Shown piece by piece: positions 23,096 through 36,254 of a stretch of DNA of 64,000 nucleotides. This DNA is from Helichrysum umbraculigerum (Eukaryota; Streptophyta; Magnoliopsida; Asterales; Asteraceae), in contig CATIUR010000001.1 of the NCBI GenBank assembly GCA_949592205.1, positions 18,491,501 to 18,555,500 on the forward strand, given 5' to 3'. A model generated the notes under the pieces. It was not told where the DNA came from and did no database searches. It saw only the letters and a program-made list of their open reading frames with translations. A program made the translations under genes and the position numbers. How positions within the stretch are numbered: position 1 is the stretch's first letter; every line of letters starts with the position of its first letter.

Positions 23096-26000
23096 ATTTC
23101 GTCCTCGAAATCTAATCATACCCCATCCAAGCAAAATTTCATATAATCATATAAGACCTTAATAACAATACAGTTTATTGCTCATACCACGAATCACATA
23201 TCCACAACATTTCCCACTAATGAACAATTCTATCATAATCCCATTACTTTTATGCAACACCCTCCCCCTGAGCCCATCCGCATATGCAGGCTCCCCAGGA
23301 GGAATGTTAATATGGACGTCATAATCACATTTTCAACACAACAGCTATGTTATTCCTAAGTGAATTACCATCACTTTCAATAATAATAGCTACTGAATAC
23401 AATCGAAGTTCATCAACGATTAGCATGTGCCACTCCACTGATTTACTAATTTAAAACATCAAACTAAGATGTACTTAACACATATCCATACTCAAATCAC
23501 ATATCGCGAACATAAACAAGGAAGTTTATTACATATCACGCACACATGATCTACAAATAAACAATCCAGTTCCATTAACCCGATAACTCCAATTTTTGAC
23601 ATATTACTCTAATCATATAATTCCTTAAATGATTATAATTAGCAATTACAAGAGTACTAGCATAAGTATAAACTAGCAACATGCCGAGATCTTTAAGCCA
23701 ATATAAATACTTATACTCTTTCCCTTTAACTTTAACAACGGCATCGTTTATAAAACTACAAGACTCATATCCATAATGAGAACTTAATTTAGATTATGAA
23801 AGTAACCTATTTTGTTGGCATAAATCACGCTTAAAGATGAAATATCTCTCATCCATATCGCCACAGCTATTTATCTTAAGGTCATTTCCTATTGTTAACA
23901 CTATAACTATTTAATCATTACGGGGTACTTTATTATACTAGCACACGTACCACATTATCAAGTATGCTAATCACTAGCACCCTTTCAATAATATTCACAT
24001 ATTAAATCAATTTTAGTTGATCTCTACTTAAACTATTTTCTCATATAGCTTTTCTAAATTGTAACCTACCACTTCATCTATTCATTAGATATACAACAAT
24101 ACGGACAATTTCATGTAATTCGCACATAATGATAATAAAATTATCAATTCCACAGTTTAAACCCTTATTCATCAAGAAACCAAATTCATATAACCCTTCA
24201 TATATTAATAAGCATAGTAGAGGTCACATTTTAAAGGCATCACTATAACTATAACTATGCCATTACTTAGCATCAATTTCATCTAACCAGATGTTAATAC
24301 CACATCAACTAGTACTATGCCACCAACATAAGTACTACCACATTTCAATGTGCTATTCATAAGCACATTTTCCACTAGATCAATATCATATTGAATTCAC
24401 ATAATAGACCTCTAAGTTGACTTGATTCATATTCAAACTTTTCTTGTTGCGATTTATTACTTCATTACGCCATCATGCATATAATTACATACAACTTTTC
24501 ACATAAATCTCAAGTAATAAAATATAATCATTAATTTCCATATTTTAACTATTACTTTCAGGACAAATTGCTCTTCTTATCGGCATCACTTCACATTTAT
24601 TCCCTAAAATAGGCCACTTAGGCTATCAAAGCCTTTATTAAGCCGCCAACATCCTTAACAAATGCACATGCATTCACACCAATTGGTATTTAATTAATTA
24701 CCAGTTAATCCACTCCGCATATTTCATTATATCATGATATCTTTCATGATATTTCAATTCCTTTAATCATTGACTTTAACAATAAGATTGTACATAATTG
24801 GGCAATATTCAAATTTTAATATAAGTAAGCATGGCAACACGAAATTTAAGTCACAATTCTTAGATTAATGATTCAACCAATCATCAAAATGCTTTGTGAT
24901 TATTCCAAATCACGGCGTGTTTCCTAAGTAATTACGGGCAATTTCATACAATTGCAACTACAAATCTACAACTAGCCCAAATAGTATTATTAAGCAATCA
25001 ATCTTTACACCATCAATCCTTTTACTTGATACAAATAAGACACGAAAAATTTGCACATGTTTTCATTATCCCATAATAAAAGTTTCCTTTCCACATTTTG
25101 GTTAGCAACTTATATTACAAACCGATTACTAATGAGTTTAAACTCTTTACACACTCATTCAACATATTAAAATAAACTTAAACAATTAACCAAGGTTCCA
25201 TAGCCTTTTACAACTCTTTTTAACTCATTTGGATCATGGATAACCCATTTTGACACTAATCGGCCCTTTAAGGAAAATTAAATCACATATCAAAACTAAA
25301 TTTCACCTAAGATTGACCATTTCAACATCGTCGACTATTTGTCAACTTCAAATTCAACCAACCAATTGGTGATCACTTTTAACCATTTTCCACAAGTTTA
25401 TCTCAAACAAGACCAATCACATTCGATTGACTTTATACCTTCTCTATACACATACAAACCAAAACTCACTATGACAATTTGACTTTCTAAGTCAACATAC
25501 CACACATAAATTTTATATCATTAAGTCTTACTTCAATTCATGTGCTTTATCTTAAGCACTTACGCTAACACAATTGACACCTACTATCCATAATGGATGA
25601 TATACTTTCTAATCTTTCAACTTGATACATTCCAAGGCGAATTTCCAACTCAATTGGGACACTATATGGTTCGCTTAGATAACACATTTTGCTTATCACC
25701 TAAGTTTATCAATATTCTAACTTTTCATAGTTTAGGTTTAACCTGCATTAATAACTTTTAATCAAAGCATTTAGAAATACAATAATTCCTTTTATAATAA
25801 TTAAAATCTCAATCTCGACTTAATACAAGCCTTAAACTCAATAGTGACCCATTTAGACACTACATAACCCGATAATGGGTAATCCATTTCCATATAATCA
25901 AACAACCGCAATTTCAACAAAGGCAACTTGAATATATACAACTTATCATTTCAAGACAAATGTTAAACAATTAACGCAATACCATCTTCTATTCCTACAA

Positions 26001-27323
26001 CATATTTAAATCTTAATGATACTTGGTAGCCTCAACAATTTCCTGTGACATAGCATAATAGGGCAACGGTGATCAAGCGTTGCAATATTATGTTCCTTCA
26101 CATTTCACTTTCAGGCTACTTCGTATCATAATTACCAATAGGGTTTTCTTTCTTTTAATCACATGCCACCACTAATTTAAACAATGTCAACACGTTTGCT
26201 ACTTCTTTACAACATCTATTTATTTAAATCGTCTCATATCTTATCCAATCAAGTTTACATAATCCGATTATTTCATACAACTCATAACAACCTTTATCAG
26301 GGGTTCATTCCTAAAGAATTCAATTCAGCAATCTACTTATTTTATTACCCATGTTTATACGAATTCTGAAACATGTAATTTACTATATCTTTTCACCATT
26401 TGATGTATTATCAAACACTATTGCTACCACATGCAATCAACCTAGAACTTACTTGCTACAATCTCCAATTAATCTTATTATCCCAAAACCATTCATCTCA
26501 CATAAACAAATAATTCGATGTTTACCATATCAATAATTCATTATATACAAGTAATTTTAATTACTCGTTTAACCACATTATCGGCATCTCTACTTGCCTC
26601 TAATCACATAACAATGAGCCGTAGTTAATAACATATATAATCATGTCATCATTTACACCATTAACTCATGTTAACATATTATTTACTAGTTTAGTCTTGA
26701 CTAAGTATACTTACTTCTTTCTTAATCACATAGACTATTTCACAATTCACATGTTTCATAACATATTTAAACACTTCTTCATGGAACAATTATACTTTCA
26801 ACAATAGCTACACAATTTTATTAACAAAGGTTTATAGCCTCGCTTTTTGTTCAATATTCCATAAATGATCCTAAATCACACATTACTCAATAATTTCGAC
26901 ACATCCCTATGCATCCAAATTCATTTCAAGCAATTTCTAGTGCAAACATCACGTTCAACCCTTCTATCCCCACCTTATCATGTAATAACCACCAATGATT
27001 CATAACTAGAAAAATTGGCTATTCTAACCAAATAACTCTGCTAATAAACACATATCATCATAGCAAGTGGCAACTCGCCTTAATTTAAATTCAAGAAAGT
27101 TTATCGTGAATTTACCTTATGGAGGAAAAGCCATGAGTACCGGTTGGTTGCTCATCTCCTACCTTCTCTGCACCCAAAGAACATCTCACAAAGTTTAAGC
27201 GTTAGCACACAATATTCTAACCGATTTGCCTACAGTGGCTAATCACGCACCTTGGAATGTTTGAAAAATACACAATGGATTTGGGATTGAACATTTACCA
27301 ATGTTCAATTCACCCAAACCTAC

Positions 27324-27335
27324 GCTCTGATACCA
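27324..27335 (-). other. Element B primer binding site
   Basis: Minus strand TGGTATCAGAGC, complementary to initiator tRNA-Met, three bases from the LTR end TATAACAACCC (plus strand, 27339). Confidence 0.9.
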
Positions 27336-27338
27336 ATT

Positions 27339-27973
27339 TATAACAACCCTAGCTTTCCAAAGTCATTTTTTTTTAACATATCGGAAGCGCACGATTAAAT
27401 ATATAACTTTAGGTTTCATACTTACCTTTCAAAATAGTAATTCGTTTACGTACAAACTCTAAAATATATTATCATAACAAGTATCAATACCAGGTTGGGT
27501 GTTATATTAAAATCCATGACATAATTATTTTCAATCCAAAACATTTTCAAATAGATCAGAGAGCGGTGCCAAACATTCCTTCAAGCCAAACTTCTAACAA
27601 CCCACAATCACAAGCTAAACCTATAAGAAGTTGGGAGGTGGGATTAGCACAAAGCTAAGTGAATAGATCCAAGGCTAACATTCTAAATCAGCTTAACACA
27701 TGCCTATAACCAAGCAATGCACAAGCAACATAGAAGGATCGGTGGTCCTTGAGGTACCCTCATGCCGCGGATGGTCCCCCAGGTAACACTTAAAACCAAC
27801 TGACGGCCAAATCAGAGGTTAAACCGATAGTTTAGTACTATTACTACATACGACGCAATTTCAGTGTCCAACACATGTACAAGGCACTTGCGAAGTCCTA
27901 GTAATAGTACCCAAACCCAACACATTAGTTGACCTTCACCAAATCAAATAGTCCACAACTATCATAGCATGTT
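27339..27973 (-). repeat. Element B 5' LTR, 3'-terminal part
   Basis: It matches 10761-11395 closely and is interrupted by D at 27974. ATGTT 27969-27973 is the left target duplication of D. Confidence 0.9.
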
Positions 27974-30388
27974 TGTAACACCTGCTAAATTAGGATAATT
28001 ATTTATGCCTAATTGATTGTAACTAGTTGTAATTAGTATGTAATAGGACTAATTACAGGCTCTATTTGTATATATATAAGTTGATTTATATATATATGTG
28101 TGTTTTTACGCGATTTGGATAAATCGTACGAATTAACCGGACGGAGTCCGACACAGTTATTTGGACGTTGGTGACAGAAACTTACCTAAATAATGAGAAC
28201 GTATTTTATTATATAAAATACACAGCGAACAAACATTATTTATAATACCGCGACGACAATTTAAATAATTTAACGAATACGTATTAAACGCGAGTTAAGA
28301 ATTTTAATACTTCGACAAATGTTTTTATAATTAATTAATTTCAAGGTATTTCATTAAAATATTCCCGTCATCTTTTAAAATATAACTGCTTGATTTAACG
28401 CCTATACGATAGAGAAAACGAACACCGCACGGAGCGCGGCGCGTGGACTGAAAAATGGGGGCTTTCACCAAAACCCCCATTCTTCCTCCCTTTTTCCTCA
28501 TTCAACCCACACACTCTCTCTCTCTTCTCCTCTTTTCTTTCTTTTTCTCTCAAACACCACCACCCAAAAACCTCACTAAATCGACAAATAAACGTATTAA
28601 ACGACGCCGGATCATAGCCTCTCTTTGGAAGAAAACGTTCACCATCACACGATCTACATTCCTATCTTTTCGGATTTTCTATCCGACATTTTGTAAGTTT
28701 CCGACAAAACCCGAAACTCTCCGTTTTTGCTCATTTTTACGTTTTTATGGATTATATATGCTTAAAATGTCCAAAAATGGGTTGGGTAAAAGATTTGGAC
28801 CTAACGGAAGTTTTTCGACCGATTTTCCGGCCACCAAATTCCGATCAGACCGCTACGTCGCAGAGACGCGGGACTATCTGCGACGTAGCTCAAAACGTCG
28901 CATTTTGTGGCCAACGTCGCATTTAGCGACGTCACGGCCTACGTCGCACAGATATCCCAACGTCGCACTAGCGACGCAGCCTATTACGTCGCATTAACTT
29001 GCGGACGTCGCACATAGCGACGTAGACTTTTACGTCGCAAACCGAACCTACGTCGCATTGATTTGCGAAGGTCGCATCATGCGACGTACCTCCCTACGTC
29101 GCACCCTACGTCGCATGCTACGTCGCATGCTACGTCGCACAAACCAGAACCTTGAAAAGTCAGATTTTACTAAGTGTCGAACTTACACAACTTCAAATAC
29201 TTATGTCATACGACTTAACAAACGTCATAGAACATACTTTCTATTACAATTACACTAAATTGCGTTATAAATGATAACGCTTTGAATCATTATTACAAAC
29301 CGTCACCAACGGGCCATATTTGTTTTCAAACTACAAACGGATTACTAAACAAACACTTGGACATAATGAGTTGTATAAACAACTAGCCTAGATGGTCTTG
29401 CGGGACATCTACTTACTTAACTTTATATGTTTAGGCATTTGAAGGTTACGGGTTCGGAGAACCTACGGTTGATATTAATTACTCGTTTATTGATATAAAC
29501 GTACTTACAAAGATTCAGGTGAGTCTTACGGCCCCACTTTTACTGTTTTATCTTATTGGGGGAGATACATGCTACTGATTTTTCCTGAACACAAGTACTA
29601 AACTGATTTCTATACCAAACGGAATTGCATGAGTTAATTACTATTTACAGAAGTCTCTCCATCATATATCGTTAGTTATGGACTTAAGCGCGAACAGTAG
29701 TTAATGGATCCATTAGGGAAATGACCCTCCCCACCCGGGGCAGTAGCGCTGCCACGTACCGATTTACACGTATAAACGGGTGACAACTTATTCGTTACTG
29801 ATGCTTGTTCACTTACGAGCATGTCACGGGAGCAAACATATTATTTACGGGTTAAGCTTCGATTATGAGCCTCATGGCAACGGTATAAACTTACTTACTT
29901 ACATTTGCGGGATTGCAAATACTGGTTTACGATTTCTGGATTGAAATTGCTGATTATACGCCTACGGGCATTACTGATGAAAGCTCGTGTTCAAAACTGA
30001 TATTATTTACACACCTGTGAGATTCACCAACCTTTTGGTTGACACCTTTTAGCATGTTTTCTCAGGTACCCGGATGGAGTAGGATTACTCCAGGATTTTA
30101 GCTAGAGTCGCATGATTTCAACACAACTGCATTAACGGAGATTCTTAACATTATCTTTTGTATATTACGATTATGTAATAGAATCTCCCGCTATACGCGT
30201 GGACTCTAGGGGAAACTATATTTTGTATACGAAAACACTAAGTTTTCAAACATTATATCTATGGAATGTAACTAATTTACAAAACGTCTCATTTAGAGGT
30301 CGTTTGCTGTATATCTTGTGCTTTGTATATTGATTAGTAACACCCCAAACTATGCTTCCGCAAAACAGTGAATTTCGGGGGTGTTACA
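27974..30388 (+). repeat. Element D 5' LTR
   Basis: It runs from TGTAACACCTGC to CGGGGGTGTTACA. It carries the conserved block (28416-28436), a pyrimidine tract, GTAAGT (28693-28698), the hairpin array and CTCAGGTACCCGG near 30062, but lacks the GC-rich cassette of A and C. Long frames within it (28455-28997, 29058-29258) recur in the 3' LTR and come from the motif array. Confidence 0.95.
28853..29140 (+). repeat. ACGTCGCA hairpin array in 5' LTR of D
   Basis: The same motif as in A and C, with different spacing and order. Hairpins with stem CGTCGC and loops ATTTA, ACTA and ACATA alternate with single copies, ending in a run of TACGTCGCATGC units. A repeat copy lies at 37134-37421. Confidence 0.85.
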
Positions 30389-30391
30389 GAT

Positions 30392-30403
30392 TGGTATCAG
30401 AGC
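30392..30403 (+). other. Element D primer binding site
   Basis: TGGTATCAGAGC, three bases after the 5' LTR end. Confidence 0.95.
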
Positions 30404-30971
30404 CTAAGGTTATAGTGAACTAGGTTGCATTTAGTGAGCCTAGACTATGACCATTAGGCAGTATTTCCTTATTAGGCATGATTGGTTCAGGAATTACATC
30501 ATACGACTTTAATTTAACATAGCCTGATCAACTATGTACAATTAAGGAAAGATGATGTGAGGTCTGAAATGGTTATGTCGAACAGGAATACGTTAGTAGA
30601 CTCTGACCACGAGAGAACTGAGACTCTTACTTGTTATGTGCTAGACATACGCTAGGCTATTATGTGATATACGAGTATATACATACATAGGCCTCACTCG
30701 CTGACTATACTACTAGGCTATTATATATATGAATAGGCCTCGCACGTAAACACACTCGCTATAGAGATAGCCGACGTTTCCCTGGTGACACTTACGAATT
30801 TCTCTCAGCGGTTTGCACCGACCATGACAGACTTGATTACCGTCACACCACCTTGTGTCGCACTCTAATGATTTTACGAAAATCACATCTAACACCCGGA
30901 AACAACGTACTTCCAAGGACTAAAATCCTCTCTCTGTCATTTCTATAGAACTCAAGGACGCGAATTCCCAA
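30404..30971 (+). other. Element D leader, first part
   Basis: About the first 300 nt align with the leaders of C and E. The rest (30700-30971) has no counterpart in C and leads into the extra ORF. Confidence 0.7.
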
Positions 30972-31448
30972 ATGGACGACCACATGTCTGATAGTGACCA
31001 AGTCCACGAGGAACAAATCCAGTACACGTATCTCGATGAGGACATCGTACCAGAAGAAGAAATCATGCTGGAGGGAAACGAAAATCAGAATCTCGAAATG
31101 ACTGGCATCGACATAGAAGAATATGAAAGAGTGCGAGATCAGGCCGTGGGACTAGACGGCCGAAATTGGGCACTTAAGCGTAAGTGCATAGACTATGAGC
31201 AAAGATTGAGAATCTCAAACCGATCTGTCCCTACACGAATCAAAGATAAGATCCGTTACTGGAAGAAAGTGGCCACCAACCTAACCCGTAGGACCAAAAC
31301 ATGGATCAAACGTTTGGGCAGGAAATCAACGGAGGAGACTAGGTACCGCTCCACGACTCAAAGATACAGGGACATGCTCGAGGCACGCTACCACCCACAC
31401 GACCTGAACCTGGAGTCGGAAGACGAATCCGAAAGCCAGGAACCGTAA
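30972..31448 (+). CDS. Extra ORF of element D between PBS and gag, unknown function
   Basis: This 158-codon sense-strand frame starts ATG at 30972 and ends TAA. I do not recognise it. The N-terminal third is acidic (MDDHMSDSDQVHEEQ...). The middle is basic with KIRYWKKVATNLTRR and KTWIKRLGRK and could be helical and nucleic-acid binding. The C-terminus is acidic (LESEDESESQEP). No zinc-binding cysteine pattern, signal peptide or membrane segment is visible. C has only 436 bp between PBS and gag and no such frame; D has over 1.4 kb. Plant Ty3/gypsy elements can carry additional ORFs, so a real accessory protein is plausible, though chance or gene capture remains possible. Confidence 0.55.
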   Translation: MDDHMSDSDQVHEEQIQYTYLDEDIVPEEEIMLEGNENQNLEMTGIDIEEYERVRDQAVGLDGRNWALKRKCIDYEQRLRISNRSVPTRIKDKIRYWKKVATNLTRRTKTWIKRLGRKSTEETRYRSTTQRYRDMLEARYHPHDLNLESEDESESQEP

Positions 31449-31810
31449 CTAAGAATAAACCAACCGACTAGCAGAAACTGTGGACCGACTTGGCACGCTA
31501 TGGAACAAATTAATCTACATTAAGAATAGTGTAGTTTTTGTCTTGTGATCTACCTCGTAATCTAGGGATTATCTAGCACTACTCTATAAACTAGTCGGAT
31601 GTAACCATTCCCGACACCTTTTGTATTATCTCTGTAGGATGTAACTTTTGAACTCACTTTATCTATCAGATATCCTTTGTTATCTCAACTCACATTAATT
31701 GTCATTTTCCATGTTGATGTTATGTATTATTACTTTTATACATGTACATCTGTGACAATTACCAGCTCATACAAAATCTCATGTATCTTCATTTCTTTTA
31801 TTGAAGAATC
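31449..31810 (+). other. Element D spacer between extra ORF and gag
   Basis: AT-rich, without a convincing frame. It ends directly at the gag ATG. Confidence 0.6.
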
Positions 31811-34800
31811 ATGCCGCCAAAGACACGACCATACACCGACGCCCAGATTACCTCCCTTATAACCCAGGCTGTTACTGAAGCCTTGGCTCGGAATACTCCA
31901 CCAAACTCCTCGAGAAACAGTGATGCCGCTGAAACCACTACCGCTAAACCTTGTTCTTACAAGGACTTCCAGAACTGCAAACCTCTAAACTTTGCAGGTA
32001 CCGAGGGAGCTATCGGTCTAGTACGCTGGATCGAGAAAGTTGAGTCTGTATTTCTTATCTGCAACTGTGCGGAGGGAGATAAGGTTAAGTTCTCCGTTAG
32101 TACTTTTACTGACACCGCACTCACCTGGTGGAACACTTATGCCCAGACTGTGAGTGTTGCTACTGCTTACCAACTCCCGTGGGAGGAGTTGAAGAAGATG
32201 TTGAGGGGCGAGTATTGCCCCAGGGATGAATTGAAACAACTAGAAGTGGAATTCTGGAACCACAAGATGCAGGGTGATGACATCACCGGATACACAAACC
32301 GTTTCCACCAACTGGCACTTCTGTGCCCAACCATGGTCGATCCTGAGTACAAGAGGATCGAGAAATTTGTTGATGGTCTTCCTGAGAGACTCCAAGACCT
32401 GGTAACTTCTTCCAAACCGGGTACTATTCAGAGCGCCATCCGTATGGCCCATGAACTAACGGCAAATTCTGTCCGCCGTGGCACAACTTCAACCCCATCT
32501 GCAAACAACAAACGCAAGTGGGAAGGTAACCCCAACTCATCCAACCAAACCTTCAACAAAAAGCCTGAGTACATTAAGGCTTATACATCTGGAACTTCGG
32601 AGAAGAAAGGGTACAGCGGGAGCAGACCCTACTGTCCCAAATGCAACCGCCACCATGACGGTTCTTGCCCTTGCTCCAACTGCAAACGGTTCGGACATCT
32701 AGCCAAGGATTGCCGAATCAACATTTCTACCCCCAACACTAATGCACCAAAGGCCTGCTTTGGGTGCGGAAATACAGGGCATTTCAAGAAAGATTGCCCA
32801 AAACTGAAAAAACAACAACAACCCTGCTCGCGGCAGATCATTCGTTATCAAGGCTGGGGAAGCCAGACAAGACCCGAACGTCGTGACGGGTACGTTCCTT
32901 CTCAACGACCTTACTGCTTCTGTGTTATTTGATACAGGTGCCGATAGAAGCTTCATATCTGAGAAATTTAGCCCTTTACTTGATATTACTCCCACTGCCT
33001 TAGATGCTAAATACATTGTAGAATTAGCTAACGGCAAACTGATTGAGACTGATAGTATCATACACAACTGTACACTTAACCTCACGAACGAAACGTTTTC
33101 CATTGATTTAATCCCTGTCGAGATCGGCAGCTTCGACATTATTGTCGGTATGGATTGGTTATCCAAGCACCGAGCTGAAATCATCTGTCATGACAAACTC
33201 GTTCGCATACCTCTTGTCTCCGGTGGAACCTTAGTCCTACAAGGGGAGACCGGCAGACGGAATCTGAATATTGCCTCCTGTCTGAAAACGAGAAAATATC
33301 TACGAAAAGGGTATCAAGCCATCCTCGCACATGTAACGGAGAAGAAGTCGGAGGAGAAGCGACTTGAGGATGTTCCGATCGTGCGGGATTTCCCGGAAGT
33401 CTTTCCTGAAGACTTGCCCGGACTTCCGCCACCTAGACAAGTTGAATTTCAAATCGAACTTGTGCCCGGAGCTGCACCCGTGGCACGAGCCCCTTACCGT
33501 TTAGCACCATCCGAAATGCAGGAGTTGTCTAACCAACTACAGGAACTCCTGGACAGAGGATTCATTCGACCAAGTTCCTCACCTTGGGGAGCTCCGGTCT
33601 TATTCGTGAAAAAGAAAGATGGGTCTTTCCGCATGTGTATCGACTACCGAGAGCTGAATAAGCTAACCATAAAGAATCGGTACCCACTTCCTAGAATCGA
33701 TGACCTGTTTGACCAACTCCAGGGATCGAGTGTTTACTCGAAGATTGATCTACGGTCGGGTTATCATCAACTCCGAGTCCGTGACAATGATATCCCAAAG
33801 ACAGCTTTCCGAACTCGTTATGGGCATTATGAATTCCAAGTGATGCCATTAGGGTTAACCAACGCACCGGCCGTATTCATGGACCTTATGAATCGGGTGT
33901 GCAAACCATATCTTGACAAATTCGTCATTGTGTTCATCGACGATATTCTGATTTACTCTCGCAATGAGCAGGAACATGCTCAACATCTGAAAACTATTCT
34001 AGGACTTCTGAAACACGAAGAGTTATATGCCAAATTCTCTAAGTGTGAGTTCTGGATTCGAACCGTTCAATTCCTCGGGCACGTGATTGACAGCCAAGGA
34101 ATTCATGTTGATCCCGCCAAGATTGAAGCAATCAAGGGCTGGGAGTCACCGACCACTCCAACCGAAGTGAGACAATTCTTAGGTCTTGCTGGTTATTACC
34201 GCCGATTCATCGAAAACTTTTCAAGAATAGCTGTTCCACTAACCACACTGACTCAGAAAGATAAGAAGTTCGTTTGGACTGATAAACAAGAGTCAGTCTT
34301 CCAGCTATTGAAAAACAAACTTTGCAGTGCTCCAATCTTGTCCTTACCCGAGGGCACCGACGATTTCGTAGTTTACTGCGACGCCTCACACCAAGGACTT
34401 GGTTGTGTGTTGATGCAACGGGAAAAAGTCGTTGCCTATGCTTCACGACAACTGAAAATCCACGAGAAAAACTATACGACCCACGACCTCGAATTAGGTG
34501 CTGTGGTCTTCGCATTGAAAATCTGGAGACATTATCTCTATGGTACGAAAAGCACTATCTTTACCGATCACAAAAGCCTCCAACACATATTCGATCAGAA
34601 AGATCTAAACATGAGACAACGTCGCTGGGTTGAGTTACTTAGTGACTACGACTGCGAGATCAAATATCATCCGGGCAAGGCCAACGTAGTTGCCGACGCC
34701 TTAAGCCGAAAAGAACGAGTGAAACCCCTTCGAGTCCGAGCACTTTCTATGACAATTCGTAACGAGCTTCCTGCTCAAATCCTTACCGCTCAACTTGAAG

Positions 34801-36221
34801 CACTCAACGATGAAAACTTGAAAAATGAAGCCTTGCGAGGCTTGGATAAACAATTCGAAATCAAACCCGATGGAACTCGATACTTCTCTAACCGGGTGTG
34901 GTTACCCAAATTCGGAAACTTGCGAGATTTGGTGATGGCTGAAGCTCACAAATCTCGATACTCTATACATCCTGGATCTGACAAGATGTATCATGACGTC
35001 AAAGGGTGGTATTGGTGGCCTAACATGAAAGCTGACATCGCCTTGTACGTCAGTAAATGCCTAACCTGTTCCAAAGTAAAGACCGAACACCAAAGACCCT
35101 CTGGGTTGCTTCAACAACCTGAAATTCCTCAATGGAAATGGGAACAGATTTCCATGGACTTCATTACCAAACTACCGAAAACTTCGAGTGGTTGCGATAC
35201 CATTTGGGTGATCGTGGACCGTCTCACGAAATCTGCTCACTTTCTGGCCATCAAGGAAACCGACAAGATGGAGCGTCTGACTCGCATCTATGTCAAAGAA
35301 ATCATCTCGCGACACGGTGTACCTATCTCGATCATCTCGGATAGGGACAGCCGTTTTACTTCTAACTTCTGGCAATCGCTACAGAAATCTCTTGGTACTC
35401 GTCTGGATATGAGTACTGCTTATCACCCGCAAACTGATGGCCAAAGCGAGCGAACTATTCAAACACTGGAGGATATGCTACGAGCCTGCGTAGTCGACTT
35501 CGGTACTTCTTGGGAAAATCACTTACCGTTGTGTGAGTTTTCGTACAACAACAGTTACCATACCAGCATAAAGGCTGCACCCTTCGAGGCACTTTACGGA
35601 CGTAAGTGCCGATCACCTGTCTGTTGGACTGAGTTAGGAGAATCCCAACTCACGGGTCCAGAAATCATTCAAGAAACTACTGAGAAAATCGTTGGTATTC
35701 AAAACCGGCTGAAAGCCGCACGTGATCGTCAGAAAAGCTATGCTGACGTGAGACGCAAACACCTTGAGTTCCAGGTAGGAGACAAGGTACTTCTCAAAGT
35801 GGCACCGTGGAAAGGTGTTATTCGATTCGGGAAACGAGGCAAACTAAATCCTAGATATATCGGACCATTCGAAATCCTTGAAAGGATTGGTCCAGTGGCA
35901 TATCGCCTGCAACTTCCTGCTGAACTTAGCAGCGTACACAACACATTCCACATTTCTAACTTGAAGAAATGTCTGTCTGACGAGACGCTGATTATACCGC
36001 TCGACGAAATTCAAATCGATGATAAACTTCATTTCGTCGAGAAACCTTTGGAAATCATGGACCGAGAGGTCAAGCAATTGAAACAGAGTCGTATTCCCAT
36101 AGTAAAAGTCAGGTGGAATTCTAGGCGCGGCCCTGAGTTCACCTGGGAACGGGAAGACCAAATGCGACAGAAATACCCACATCTCTTCCCAGACAACGCA
36201 CCGTCCGTGCACTCAAGCTAA
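31811..36221 (+). pseudogene. Element D gag-pol, gag and pol in different frames
   Basis: The gag frame runs 31811-32932 (373 codons) with zinc knuckles CSNCKRFGHLAKDC and CFGCGNTGHFKKDC. The pol frame is +1 to it, open through the protease to 36221; its first ATG is 32883, but homology begins upstream in the Asn-rich linker just after PKLKK. There the DNA has a run of six A (CTGAAAAAACAAC); one A fewer would match the continuous frame of A and C. Protease (DTGADRSF), RT (FIDD), RNase H (YCDASHQG), integrase (HHCC, MDFITKLP, SDRD, SER) and the chromodomain-like tail are all present. RT has MPLGLTNAP where A and C have MPFGLTNAP. Most likely one inserted A inactivates pol expression; +1 slippage on the A run is an alternative. 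Confidence 0.9.
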
Positions 36222-36234
36222 TTTCGGGACGAAA

Positions 36235-36254
36235 TTTCTTTAACAAGGGGAGAA
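36235..36254 (+). other. Element D polypurine tract
   Basis: AACAAGGGGAGAA directly before the 3' LTR start TGTAACACC. Confidence 0.9.

Larger units (their letters stand above)
23077..27338 (-). other. Element B interior, non-coding
   Basis: There are 4.26 kb with no minus-strand frame over 60 codons and no gag, protease, RT or integrase motif. The two plus-strand frames near 26184-26536 are antisense and low-complexity. The plus strand is markedly G-poor (sampled 60 bp stretches near 24001 and 24241 have C about three times G). The presumed transcript is therefore C-poor and rich in T and G. The structure fits a large retrotransposon derivative (LARD) that depends on proteins supplied in trans. 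Confidence 0.8.

Noticed and set aside
26184..26536. Two 61-codon plus-strand frames in element B interior
   Set aside because: Antisense to the element, low-complexity and overlapping; expected by chance in AT-rich DNA.
28455..28997. 180-codon frame in LTR D (repeated at 36736-37278)
   Set aside because: It crosses the pyrimidine tract, the donor-like site and the hairpin array. Its residues are the motif read in frame, and there is no similar frame in the LTRs of A or C.
29058..29258. 66-codon Arg-rich frame in LTR D
   Set aside because: The Arg-rich run (RRTLRRMLRRML) is only the TACGTCGCATGC repeat translated.
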